Shown: positions 8,125 through 16,083 of the stretch, in pieces
How positions within the stretch are numbered: position 1 is the first letter of the stretch
How the letters are laid out: every line of letters begins with the position of its first letter
Origin: Betaproteobacteria bacterium
GTDB lineage: Bacteria; Pseudomonadota; Gammaproteobacteria; Burkholderiales; Thiobacillaceae
Direction: 5' to 3'
NCBI GenBank assembly: GCA_016873935.1
Contig: VGVT01000015.1
Location: 1 to 56,927, forward strand
DNA length: 56,927 bases
The notes under the pieces: model-generated
The model's input: only the letters and a program-made list of their open reading frames with translations
What the model was told of the DNA's origin: nothing
Databases searched by the model: none
Position numbers and translations under genes: made by a program

Positions 8125-8705
8125 TGCAGCCCCCTTTCCAGCGCCTTGGCCTTGTCGAGGATGGCTGTCAGTTGCGCCATGTTGTCGATCTTGTGCGGCG
8201 TCAGGTCCATGCGCCCGCGTTTCAGCATGCCTAAGCCCAGGGGCGCCATGCCGGTCAGGCTCAGCGGGTGATGGCGCAGGTTGAAGCGGGTGGCGATGCC
8301 GAGTTCGAAGCTGCGGCCGTATTTCTCCACGTAGTCGACGAAGGTCTCGGAGAAATCCGGCAGCGAGGTGTCGTGGAAGAGCCCCGCCTCGATCGCCATG
8401 GCCTTCAGCGTGTACATCAGCTCGGTGATGTGCACCTCCTGCGGACAGCGCACGGTGCAGTAGTAGCAGGACACGCAGTACCAGGGCGCGTTGCTGCGCA
8501 GCACCTGTTCCCGCTCGTCGGCGCGGATCAGCGCGAACAGCCGGCGCGGGGTGTGCTCCATCTCCCGCCCGGCCGGACAGGAACCGCCGCAGGAGCCGCA
8601 CTGGATGCAGAGGTCGAGGCGGTTGTCGCCCGGCGTCCTGTCCATGACTTCACCGAGAAAGCCGGGACGGCCGGAGGCGGAGGGAACTCTGGTTGCCGCG
8701 TTCAC
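8121..8705 (-). CDS. hdrC: Heterodisulfide reductase subunit C
   Basis: A small electron-transfer subunit with two [4Fe-4S] clusters bound by CIQCGSCGGSCP and CVSCYYCTVRCP, linking HdrA to HdrB. It is soluble, so this is the HdrC of the cytoplasmic HdrABC type and not the membrane HdrE/HdrC pair. I chose the GTG at 8705 (194 residues) because GAGGAG lies 6 bases upstream; a GTG at 8735 in the same frame is the alternative and would add 10 residues. It is the first gene of the operon hdrC-hdrB-hdrA-mvhD-mvhG-mvhA-protease. Confidence 0.9.
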   Translation of the reverse strand: MNAATRVPSASGRPGFLGEVMDRTPGDNRLDLCIQCGSCGGSCPAGREMEHTPRRLFALIRADEREQVLRSNAPWYCVSCYYCTVRCPQEVHITELMYTLKAMAIEAGLFHDTSLPDFSETFVDYVEKYGRSFELGIATRFNLRHHPLSLTGMAPLGLGMLKRGRMDLTPHKIDNMAQLTAILDKAKALERGLQ

Positions 8706-8820
8706 GATCAACTCCTCGTAAGGGAGGAAATGCACGGCCGCCGGAGATGTCGGCAGCGTCGGCGTCGTGATGACCGGCGGCGGGAGGCTTTAATTGGACG
8801 TTAGTATCTGCTTATATGCT

Positions 8821-8862
8821 TGTCAAAGCCAGCGGCCTTGCTTAGTTCAATACTCTGTATTG
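8821..8862 (-). promoter_or_regulatory. Candidate hdr-mvh promoter with a 15-bp palindrome
   Basis: On the minus strand a TTGACA -35-like hexamer lies at 8826-8821, with AT-rich sequence after it but no clear -10 at standard spacing. Just upstream is a perfect palindrome CAATAC-TCT-GTATTG at 8848-8862, suited to a dimeric regulator. This is the only AT-rich part of the 198-bp gap between hdrC and the DctP gene. The palindrome is seen; its role as operator is inferred. Confidence 0.4.
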
Positions 8863-8903
8863 GCTCTGCGGCCGCAGCGAGGCCCCGCCAGCCGGACGGC
8901 GGC

Positions 8904-9977
8904 TCAGCGGCGCGCGGGCCGGGGCCGGACGGGGCCGGGTTTGTCCTTGGGGGTCGCCGCATCGGGCCGCGCGGCGCGCTCCTTCTCCACCTCGGCGGCC
9001 ACGCGGTACACGGCCTGCAGCAGGTCGCGGCCGATCTTGTCCTCGAAGGCGCGATGCACGGGCAGCAGTGCCTGTTGCCAGATGACGCGGTCCTTGTAGG
9101 GCAATACATAGATTTGCGTAGTGCCGGCCGCCTTGACGCGGGCCAGCGCGGCGTCGTTCTCCTCCTGGGCGATGCCGCGCTCGTACACCGTGGCGGAGTG
9201 CATGGCCCCCTCCAGGATGGCGCGCAGATCGGCGGGCAGGCTTTCCCAGAAGGCCTTGTTGACGATGACCGCGTAGCCCAGGTAACCGTGATCGGAAAGG
9301 GTCAGGTGCTTCTGCACCTCGTGCATGCGCTGCGTGGCCAGATTCGACAGAGGATTCTCGGTGCCGTCCACCACGCCCTGGCGCAAGGCCTCGTGGGCGT
9401 CGGAGAACGCCATCACCCGCGGCTGCGCGCCAAGGGTGCGCATCTGCGCCTCGATCACCCGCGAGGACTGGATACGCATCTTCAGGCCCTGGAAATCCTC
9501 GACCCGGCGCAGGGGGGTATTCGCGCTCATCTGCTTGAAGCCGTTGTCCCAATAGGCCAGGCCCTTGACGCCGCGTTCCGCCAGCATGGCGAACAGCCGC
9601 GCGCCGACTTCGCCGTCCATCACCCGGTGCAGGGTTTCCAGGTTGGGAAAGATATAGGGCAGATCGAACAGCTCGAAGGCGTGCACGCCCAGGGGCCCGA
9701 ACTTGGCCAGGGACGGTGCCAGCATGTGCACCGCGCCCAGGCGCAGCGCCTCCATTTCCGTGCGGTCCTGGTAGAGCTGGCCGGCGGCATACACCTCCAC
9801 CCTGACCCGGCCGCGGCTGCGCTCCTCGGCCAGTTTCTTGAAATATTCGGCGGCCTTGCCCTTGGGCGTGTCGGGGACCACCACATGGGAGAACTTGATG
9901 ACGATGGGCTCGGCCGCCTGAGTGGCGCAGGCGGCGAGTGCCAGCAGCAGGGCGAACAGGGTTGCGCGCGATGACAT
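8904..9977 (-). CDS. dctP: TRAP transporter solute-binding protein (DctP family), second copy
   Basis: A 357-residue periplasmic binding protein. The signal peptide SRATLFALLLALAACATQAA ends just before AEPIVIKFSHVV. Family features are the GxxxMLAPSLAKFGPLGV stretch, FDLPYIF, and the signature KMRIQSSRVIEAQMRTLGA containing the arginine that binds the substrate carboxylate. C4-dicarboxylates are the usual ligands but are not proven here. The C-terminus has an extra proline/arginine-rich tail of about 25 residues absent from the paralogue at 12223-13227. It is the last gene of the TRAP cluster, after dctM and a long hairpin. The ATG at 9977 was chosen at the start of the signal peptide. Confidence 0.9.
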   Translation of the reverse strand: MSSRATLFALLLALAACATQAAEPIVIKFSHVVVPDTPKGKAAEYFKKLAEERSRGRVRVEVYAAGQLYQDRTEMEALRLGAVHMLAPSLAKFGPLGVHAFELFDLPYIFPNLETLHRVMDGEVGARLFAMLAERGVKGLAYWDNGFKQMSANTPLRRVEDFQGLKMRIQSSRVIEAQMRTLGAQPRVMAFSDAHEALRQGVVDGTENPLSNLATQRMHEVQKHLTLSDHGYLGYAVIVNKAFWESLPADLRAILEGAMHSATVYERGIAQEENDAALARVKAAGTTQIYVLPYKDRVIWQQALLPVHRAFEDKIGRDLLQAVYRVAAEVEKERAARPDAATPKDKPGPVRPRPARR

Positions 9978-10050
9978 GACGAAGACATCCTCGATGCGGG
10001 AGCGATGATTGATCCTAGACCCGCCGGCACGGATCACAAGCAGAACCTTG

Positions 10051-10082
10051 CCGCCGCCCGAGCGCTTCCGGTCGGGCGGCGG
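10051..10082 (-). promoter_or_regulatory. Strong hairpin between dctM and the second dctP
   Basis: An 11-bp perfect stem (CCGCCGCCCGA at 10051-10061 pairing with 10072-10082) with a 10-base loop. No T-run follows on the minus strand, so it is not a classical terminator. It may stabilise upstream mRNA or limit read-through into the downstream dctP. Confidence 0.5.
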
Positions 10083-10098
10083 CGGTCCGATCAGCTTG

Positions 10099-11382
10099 CT
10101 ACATCATGCCCAGCGTGCGCGGCAGCCACAGCGACAGGGGCGGGTAGTAGGTGACGATCATCAGGAACACCAGCATGGTGAGCAGCCACGGCCACACCGC
10201 GATGGACATCTCGGTCAGGCCCAGCTTGCTGATGCCGCTCGCCACATACAGGTTGAGGCCCACCGGCGGCGTGATCATGCCGATCTCCATGTTCACCGTG
10301 ATCATCACGCCGAAATGCACCGGATCGATGCCCAGGGCCATGGCGATGGGGAACAGGATGGGCGCGGTGATGAGGATGATGGAAGACGGCTCCATGAAGT
10401 TGCCCATGAGCAGCAGCAGGATGTTCACCGCCAGCAGGAAGCCGACCACGCCGAGGCCGCTGGTCATCAGCCAGTCCGAGATCTGCTGCGGGATGTTCTC
10501 GTGCGTCAGCAGGAAGGAGAACAGCACCGCGTTGGTGATGATGTACAGCAGCATGGCGCTCATGTTGGCCGAGGCCAGCAGCACCTTGGGCACGTCGCGG
10601 ATGGAGAAGTCCCGGTACACGAACACCACCACGATGAAGGCGTAGACCGCGCTCATCGCCGCCGCCTCGGTGGGCGTGAACAGGCCGGAATAGATGCCGC
10701 CCATCACCACGATGATCAGCATCAGCCCCCAGATGGCCTCGCGGAAGGCCTTCCAGCGTTGCCCCCAGGTGGCCCGCGGCTCGCGCGGATAGCCGTTCTT
10801 CTTGGCGCGGTACCAGGTGGTGAACAGCAGCATGGAAGCCAGCACCAGGCCGGGGATGACACCAGCCATGAACAGGGCGCCGATGGAGCTGTTGGTGGAC
10901 ACCGCGTACATCACCATGACGATGGACGGCGGGATGAGGATACCCAGGGCGCCGGAACTGGCCACCACGCCGGCCCCGAAGCGCCTGGGATAGCCGGCCT
11001 TGAGCATGGCCGGCAGCAGGATGGAGCCGATCGCCACGACGGTGGCCGGGCTGGAGCCGGACACCGCCGCGAACAGGGCGCAGGCCACCACCGCGCCGAG
11101 GCCGAGACCGCCGTGCCAGTGCCCCACCAGCGATGTGGCGAAGCGGATCATGCGCTTGGCCACACCACCGTGGGTAAGGAAGTTGCCGGCCAGGATGAAG
11201 AACGGGATGGCCATGATCTCGAACTTCTCGATGCCGGTGAACAGCTTCAAGGCCACCGCGTCGATGGGGACCTGGGTCAGGGTATAGAGGAAGGTCAGCA
11301 CCGTCAGGCCGAGGGCGATGGAGATCGGCATGCCGGTGAGCATGAGCACGGCCAGCAGGCCGAAGATGATCAGTTCGGTCAT
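10099..11382 (-). CDS. dctM: TRAP transporter large permease (DctM)
   Basis: A 427-residue inner-membrane protein with about 12 hydrophobic segments, the sodium-coupled transport subunit. Visible family features are FFILAGNFLTHGGVAKRMI near residue 62, the SGSSPATVVAIGSILLPAM re-entrant region near 110, and NLYVASGISKLGL near 375. Its length is standard. The start overlaps the dctQ stop by 4 bp. It acts with DctQ and one or both flanking DctP proteins. Confidence 0.95.
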   Translation of the reverse strand: MTELIIFGLLAVLMLTGMPISIALGLTVLTFLYTLTQVPIDAVALKLFTGIEKFEIMAIPFFILAGNFLTHGGVAKRMIRFATSLVGHWHGGLGLGAVVACALFAAVSGSSPATVVAIGSILLPAMLKAGYPRRFGAGVVASSGALGILIPPSIVMVMYAVSTNSSIGALFMAGVIPGLVLASMLLFTTWYRAKKNGYPREPRATWGQRWKAFREAIWGLMLIIVVMGGIYSGLFTPTEAAAMSAVYAFIVVVFVYRDFSIRDVPKVLLASANMSAMLLYIITNAVLFSFLLTHENIPQQISDWLMTSGLGVVGFLLAVNILLLLMGNFMEPSSIILITAPILFPIAMALGIDPVHFGVMITVNMEIGMITPPVGLNLYVASGISKLGLTEMSIAVWPWLLTMLVFLMIVTYYPPLSLWLPRTLGMM

Positions 11383-12110
11383 GGCCGCTTCTCCTTGTCC
11401 GCGTCCTTGCTTTCCTCGCCCAGCAGGGGTTCTTTCAGTTCGTGCGGGTGCAGAGCGTCGTCCATGCGGTAGATGCGGTCATCTTCGCCGGGTTTGGGCG
11501 GTGTCGCCTCATCCTCCACCCCGGACACCTTGCCGTGGTCGTGGTGCGGCAGTTCGCCGGTGCGCAGGAAGCTCCAGGTCACCTGCAGGAAGCGGAAGCA
11601 CATCAGGGAGGAACCCAGGGGAATCGCCGAATAGACGATCCAGGTGGGCCATTCCAGGTCCGGGGTGGTGGGTCCCTCGGGGATGTCGCCGACATCCAGG
11701 CCGCGCCAGGTCAGCCAGGCGTAATGGGCGCCGTTCTCCCAGACGAAATGGGCGCCGAGGACCGCGATGACGCCGGTGAAGAAGGCGCCGGCGAGCAGGC
11801 CGATGACGATGAAGACACCGCGCTTGCGGTCGCTCAACTGGTTGATGAGCACGTCGACGCCGACGTGGATGCCGGTGCGCACGCCGTAGGCCGCGCCGAA
11901 CTTGGCCATCCACACGAACAGGATGATGGTCAGTTCCTGCGCCCAGGCCAGGTTGAGCTGGATCAGCCAGTCCTGCACGGCCTCGGAGGGAATCCAGTTG
12001 GAACTGGCGAGGTAGCGGTGCACCACCGCCGTGAAGGTGATCAGCGTGGCGGCGCCGATGAGGAGGGAGATGAAGATCTCCTCCAGGTGATCGAGGATCT
12101 TCATGAACAT
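11379..12110 (-). CDS. dctQ: TRAP transporter small permease (DctQ)
   Basis: A 243-residue small membrane subunit with four hydrophobic segments spread over residues 10-180. At 243 residues it is longer than the usual 160-200 because of an acidic, lysine-rich cytoplasmic tail of about 60 residues with HDHGK and HPHELK stretches. It is translationally coupled to dctM. The upstream gap of about 110 bp to the first dctP holds a perfect hairpin. Confidence 0.9.
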   Translation of the reverse strand: MFMKILDHLEEIFISLLIGAATLITFTAVVHRYLASSNWIPSEAVQDWLIQLNLAWAQELTIILFVWMAKFGAAYGVRTGIHVGVDVLINQLSDRKRGVFIVIGLLAGAFFTGVIAVLGAHFVWENGAHYAWLTWRGLDVGDIPEGPTTPDLEWPTWIVYSAIPLGSSLMCFRFLQVTWSFLRTGELPHHDHGKVSGVEDEATPPKPGEDDRIYRMDDALHPHELKEPLLGEESKDADKEKRP

Positions 12111-12155
12111 GGCGGCATCCCGAGGCTGTGTCCGGCACCCTCACCCGGATGGACA

Positions 12156-12178
12156 CCATCCAGGCTGGGCCTGGATGG
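12156..12178 (-). promoter_or_regulatory. Perfect hairpin between dctP and dctQ
   Basis: CCATCCAGGC (12156-12165), loop TGG, GCCTGGATGG (12169-12178): a 10-bp perfect stem. Hairpins at this position often protect the binding-protein part of the message so that it is made in excess over the permease. There is no T-run after it on the minus strand. Confidence 0.55.
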
Positions 12179-12222
12179 ACGCGGGCGAGGGGACGCGGTC
12201 GGTTTGTGGGTGAAGCCGGGGC

Positions 12223-13227
12223 TTACAGCTTGGACGGATCGAAGCCGGTTTCCTTGTAGATGCGCTGCACCATCTCCACGCCCAGGCGGTCATCCATCTT
12301 CTCGTGGACGCTCACCAGGGCCTTCTTCAAGGCGGCCTTCTCGGCGGCGGTGGGCGTGTAGATCGTGGTCTTGCCCGACTTGCGCACCGCCTCCAGGGAC
12401 TCGTCGTTCTCCTGCTTGGCAATCTTGTTGGCGTACTCGGTGGATTCCTTCATGGCCTGCTCGAGCTGCGCGCGGATGTTGGCGGGCAGGCCCTCCCAGA
12501 ACTTCTTGTTGGTGATCACCGCGTAGCCCAGGTAGCCGTGCTCGGTCAGCGACAGGTGCTTCTGCACCTCGTGCATCTTCTGGGTGTAGAGGTTGGAGAT
12601 GGGATTCTCGGTGCCGTCCACCACGCCGGTCTGCAGGGCCTGGTAGACCTCGGAGAAGGCCATCACCTGGGGCAGCGCGCCGAGGGCGCGCATCTGCGCG
12701 TCGAGCACCTTGGAGGACTGGATGCGCATCTTCAGGCCGCGGAAATCAGCCGGCGTCTTCAGCGGCTTGTTCGCCGAGAAGGACTTGAAGCCGTTGTCCC
12801 AGAAAGTCAGGCCCTTGACGCCCTTGGGTTCCAGGCGGTTGAGCAGTTCGCGGCCGATGGGGCCCTGCGTGACCTTATTGAGTTCCTGGTAGTTGTCGAA
12901 GATGTAGGGCAGATCGAAGACCTCGAATTCCTTCACGCCCAGGGGGCCGAACTTGGCCAGTGACGGCGCCAGCAACTGCACCGCGCCGAGCTGCAGGGCC
13001 TCCATCTCCTCCTTGTCCTTGTACAGGGTGCTGTTCGGGTACACCTCCACCTTCACCGCGCCCTTGGTCAGCGCCTCGGCGCGCTGCTTGAAGTAATCCG
13101 CCGCCTTGCCCTTGGGCGTGTTCTTCGCCACCACGTGGGCGAACTTGATGACGATGGGTTCGGAAGCCTGGGCGGCGAAAGCGGCAAGGCCCAGAGCCAG
13201 GGCGAGCAAGGAAGAACGCAGACGCAT
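12223..13227 (-). CDS. dctP: TRAP transporter solute-binding protein (DctP family), first copy
   Basis: A 334-residue periplasmic binding protein with a clear signal peptide (LLALALGLAAFAAQA, then SEPIVIKFAHVV). The substrate-binding signature KMRIQSSKVLDAQMRALGA and the sequence DGTENPISNLYTQKMHEVQKH are nearly the same as in the downstream copy, so the two arose by duplication. It leads the dctP-dctQ-dctM-dctP cluster. The start at 13227 is supported by GAGGGGA 6-8 bases upstream. C4-dicarboxylate uptake is the most likely role. Confidence 0.93.
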   Translation of the reverse strand: MRLRSSLLALALGLAAFAAQASEPIVIKFAHVVAKNTPKGKAADYFKQRAEALTKGAVKVEVYPNSTLYKDKEEMEALQLGAVQLLAPSLAKFGPLGVKEFEVFDLPYIFDNYQELNKVTQGPIGRELLNRLEPKGVKGLTFWDNGFKSFSANKPLKTPADFRGLKMRIQSSKVLDAQMRALGALPQVMAFSEVYQALQTGVVDGTENPISNLYTQKMHEVQKHLSLTEHGYLGYAVITNKKFWEGLPANIRAQLEQAMKESTEYANKIAKQENDESLEAVRKSGKTTIYTPTAAEKAALKKALVSVHEKMDDRLGVEMVQRIYKETGFDPSKL

Positions 13228-13352
13228 GAGATTCCCCTCAAAAAAGTCCGGTCGGAAGGATGTGGGGAGATCGCCCGCAAGCCGCTCCTCAGCGGATAAG
13301 CGACTCCTTATAGAGCATCCTAAAGCGGCCGCAACACGAACACAAGGTGGAA

Positions 13353-14027
13353 TCAGCCGACTTCTTGACCAGGGCGAAGACTGATGACCGGCCACCCCCT
13401 CTGCTCGGCATGGGCTTTCAGGGTGGGGTCCGGGTCCACCGCCACGGGGTGATGTACCCGCTGCAACAGGGGCAGGTCGTTGAGGGAATCGCTGTAGAAC
13501 CAGCTTTCCTCCACGTCCGCCCAGGTCCTTCCGCGCTCCGTCAGCCATTGCTCCAGGCGTGCCACCTTGCCCTCCCTGAAGGACGGCGTGCCGTAGGGCC
13601 TGCCGCTGAACTCGCCGCCCACCACTTCCGGCTCGGTGGCGATCAGGTGCGGCACGCCCAGATGGGCGGCGATGGGCGCGGTGACGAAACTGTTGGTGGC
13701 GGTGACGATCACACACACGTGGTCGGCGTGCCGACGCAGCAGTTCCGGGGTGCCGGCGGCGACCATGGGCACGATCCGGCGCGCCATGAATTCCCGGTGC
13801 CAGATGTCGAGCTGGGTGCGCGGGTGGCGCGCCAGCGGCCTCAACTGGAAATCCAGGAATTCGAGGATATCCAGGCTGCCGGCCTTGTATTGATCGTAGA
13901 ACGCCTGGTTGCGGGCCTCGTAGACCTCGCGGTCGAGCACGCCCTTCTCGATGAGGAACTGGGCCCATTCGAAATCGGAGTCGCCGGCCAGCAGGGTGTT
14001 GTCCAGGTCGAACAGGGCGAGGCGCAT
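13353..14027 (-). CDS. HAD-IB family phosphatase (SerB-like)
   Basis: A 224-residue HAD hydrolase. Motif I is FDLDNTLLAGDSD at the N-terminus (nucleophile and general-acid aspartates), motif II is IVTATNSF near residue 107, and motif III/IV is YSDSLNDLPLL near residue 184. Substrates cannot be read from the sequence; phosphoserine or histidinol phosphate are the candidates for this subfamily. ATG at 14027 chosen; a TTG two codons upstream is possible. It is divergent from the CbiM-like gene. Confidence 0.88.
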   Translation of the reverse strand: MRLALFDLDNTLLAGDSDFEWAQFLIEKGVLDREVYEARNQAFYDQYKAGSLDILEFLDFQLRPLARHPRTQLDIWHREFMARRIVPMVAAGTPELLRRHADHVCVIVTATNSFVTAPIAAHLGVPHLIATEPEVVGGEFSGRPYGTPSFREGKVARLEQWLTERGRTWADVEESWFYSDSLNDLPLLQRVHHPVAVDPDPTLKAHAEQRGWPVISLRPGQEVG

Positions 14028-14047
14028 GGGCAAGTCGTGGTGCCGTT

Positions 14048-14053
14048 TAGAAT
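14048..14053 (+). promoter_or_regulatory. Candidate -10 box of the CbiM-like gene
   Basis: TAGAAT at 14048-14053, 25 bases before the ATG at 14079. The same TAGAATC string precedes rpoZ and nadE in this window, which suggests it is the preferred -10 form here. No strong -35 is visible. Confidence 0.45.
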
Positions 14054-14078
14054 CGGGTCATTGTAGCCGAGGCCGAAT

Positions 14079-14741
14079 ATGGACCTTATTTCCGCCAACC
14101 TGCCGCATTCCCTGCTCTGGGGCGTCTGGGTGCCCGCCCTCCTGCTCGGTCTTCTTGTCGCCCTGCGCGCGGGCTGGGGCATGCTGCGCGACGCCGGCAA
14201 CCTCAACATCTTCCTCGCCGCCACCGTCGCGGTGCTGGGGCTCTGGCTGATCAAGACCGGCGTCAAGCCGGGCCTGAGCTTCCATCTGCTGGGCGCCACC
14301 GCCCTCACCCTCATGTTCCGTCCCCTGTTCGCGCTGCTGGCGCTGGCCCTGGTCACCGCCGCGATCTCGCTGTGGCGGGGCGAATACGCCAGCTTCGCCG
14401 CCAACTGGCTGATCATGGGGGCGGTGCCGGTGGCGGTGTCATGGCTGCTGTTCCGGCTCATCGACCGCAAGCTGCCCAATCACTTCTTCATCTACGTCTT
14501 CCTTAACGCCTTCTTCGGCGCCGCCCTCGCCATCGCCGCCGTCGGCCTGGCGTCCACCGCCTTCCTGGCGGCGGCGGGGGCCTATGGCCTGGACTACCTG
14601 CTGGAGGAATACCTGCCCTACTACCTGCTCATCGCCTGGAGCGAAGCCTTCGCCACCGGCATGCTGATCACCCTGATGGTGGTCTACAAGCCCGCCTGGG
14701 TCGCCACCTTCGACGACCGTCGCTATCTGATGGGCAAGTAG
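14079..14741 (+). CDS. CbiM-like energy-coupling factor transporter permease
   Basis: A 220-residue integral membrane protein with about seven hydrophobic segments, resembling the CbiM/COG3235 group of metal-uptake ECF components. The C-terminal half (KLPNHFFIYVFLNAFFGAAL to WVATFDDRRYL) is the most family-like part. No CbiQ, CbiO or other ECF genes are next to it, so it would be a lone component, and the substrate (cobalt or nickel by analogy) is not established. Nickel would fit the hydrogenase, but that is speculation. Confidence 0.7.
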   Translation: MDLISANLPHSLLWGVWVPALLLGLLVALRAGWGMLRDAGNLNIFLAATVAVLGLWLIKTGVKPGLSFHLLGATALTLMFRPLFALLALALVTAAISLWRGEYASFAANWLIMGAVPVAVSWLLFRLIDRKLPNHFFIYVFLNAFFGAALAIAAVGLASTAFLAAAGAYGLDYLLEEYLPYYLLIAWSEAFATGMLITLMVVYKPAWVATFDDRRYLMGK

Positions 14742-14742
14742 A

Positions 14743-14790
14743 GAGTAGCGAGTAGTGAGTAGTGAGTAGCGAGTAGCGAGTAGCGAGTAG
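14743..14790. repeat. Heptanucleotide tandem repeat (GAGTAGY)n
   Basis: Six exact seven-base units (GAGTAGC or GAGTAGT) plus a seventh of six bases follow directly after the stop of the CbiM-like gene. It belongs with the other heptamer arrays of this window but has only one arm. Confidence 0.9.
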
Positions 14791-14836
14791 GGCGGATTAG
14801 CCGAAGGCGCTTGCACCCGTCAGGGTGTAATCCGCC
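14791..14836. repeat. Inverted repeat GGCGGATTA / TAATCCGCC
   Basis: GGCGGATTA at 14791-14799 is exactly inverted at 14828-14836, separated by 28 bases that include AAGGCGCTTGCACC. This resembles dispersed intergenic palindromes common in proteobacteria. It starts one base after the heptamer array. Confidence 0.75.
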
Positions 14837-14852
14837 GGATGCGCTACCTGGG

Positions 14853-16067
14853 TTATTGCGGCGCGGCGGGTTCGTAGACGAAGTACAGGCGCACACCGCC
14901 GATCAGCGCGTCCCCCGGCAAGCGGCGCCCCGGTTCGGTTTCCATCAAGACTTCGACCAGCCCAACGCTGGCTTCCTCGCCCTGGCCGGCACCCGCCTTC
15001 AGCGTCGGGGCGGGCAGTTGCCAGGTGGCGCTGGTGGTCTTGCCCGGCTCGCCGCGCAGGACAGTGGGGCCGAGCGGGATCGCGGCCGTGGCGCAATCCG
15101 AGGCCAGGCCTTGCACGGCCGTGGTGTCGCCGCGGCCGAGGCGTTCCAGCGCCGCGCGCAGGGCGTCGCGGTGGCCGCAGAGGACTCGCGTGCTCTGACG
15201 CGCCGACACCGGCTCCTGTCCTTCCGGCAGGCTGAGGCTCAGGCTCCATGGCGCCGTGTCGCTCCATTCCGCCGGCGCCTCCACGCGCAGGGTCCCGCGC
15301 ACCTCCCAGGCCGAGCGCGCCGAATTCTCGCTGGCGTCGCGCCAGACATAACCGTCCATGAACCATTCGACGCCGGATTCCCCATAGCGCAGGCCATGGC
15401 CGGTGAGCATGCCGTCCCCCAGGTGGCGGACCTCCGCCACGGTCCGCTGCTCCAACTCCTCGGCGGCGACTTGCGCGCGGTAGGCGTGCGTGCGCAACCA
15501 GCGCTCGGGGGGCGCCTGGGTCGAGGTGCGGGGGGCTTGGCTCGCTTGGGTTGGTTTTGGCTCGCCGGCGGCGAAACGGATGCCGTCGAGCAGTTGCCGG
15601 GCCGGCGCCGGCAGCGTGGTCGCCGTGCCCGGCACGAAGACCAGCAGGCTGTAGGCGCGGCCAGCGTGGACGGTGACCAGCTGGAAGACCCCCATGCCCT
15701 GCTCCTGGGCGGGCCGGCGCAGGCCGCGCCAGCGCGCGCCGTCGGCTTCCTGCCAGTACACCAGCACGGACTTGCCGTAATTGGCATGCCAGAAGCGGGT
15801 GAGGCGGTCGTAGTAGGCGTCGGCGTCGCCGCGCACGACCGGCGCCGTCCGCAGCACGACGACCTGCAAGAGATTCTCCGGCTCCGCCGCGCGTTCGAGG
15901 ATGAAGGCGTCGTCGGTGGTTTCCTGGTCGGCGCTGCCCCGCCGCCAGGCGGCGTCCTCGGGCAGGCAGAGGGCGTGCACGCAAAGCGGCGCGCTTGCCG
16001 CCGGGCCCGCCGCGTAGGCCCACAGCATGCAGAACAACCCGATCCCGGCCAAGCTCCTGCCATTCAT
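14853..16067 (-). CDS. Secreted protein of unknown function
   Basis: I do not recognise this 404-residue protein. An N-terminal signal peptide (SLAGIGLFCMLWAYAAGPAASA) is clear. A first half (residues 25-150) reads like a compact alpha/beta domain, then a proline/threonine/glutamine-rich linker near residues 152-168 (PTQASQ... STQAPPE), then a second domain of about 230 residues with one cysteine in each of VLCGHRD and ASDCATA. It is probably periplasmic or exported. The ATG at 16067 is only 16 bp from the hrpA ATG on the other strand. Confidence 0.75.
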   Translation of the reverse strand: MNGRSLAGIGLFCMLWAYAAGPAASAPLCVHALCLPEDAAWRRGSADQETTDDAFILERAAEPENLLQVVVLRTAPVVRGDADAYYDRLTRFWHANYGKSVLVYWQEADGARWRGLRRPAQEQGMGVFQLVTVHAGRAYSLLVFVPGTATTLPAPARQLLDGIRFAAGEPKPTQASQAPRTSTQAPPERWLRTHAYRAQVAAEELEQRTVAEVRHLGDGMLTGHGLRYGESGVEWFMDGYVWRDASENSARSAWEVRGTLRVEAPAEWSDTAPWSLSLSLPEGQEPVSARQSTRVLCGHRDALRAALERLGRGDTTAVQGLASDCATAAIPLGPTVLRGEPGKTTSATWQLPAPTLKAGAGQGEEASVGLVEVLMETEPGRRLPGDALIGGVRLYFVYEPAAPQ

Positions 16068-16083
16068 GCTAAAACGGCGCCCC

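Noticed and set aside
1340-8705. Possible sulfur-oxidising sHdr system
   Set aside because: The gene set is HdrABC with MvhADG hydrogenase subunits; there is no second HdrB/HdrC pair, no lipoate-binding protein and no hyp gene typical of sHdr loci.
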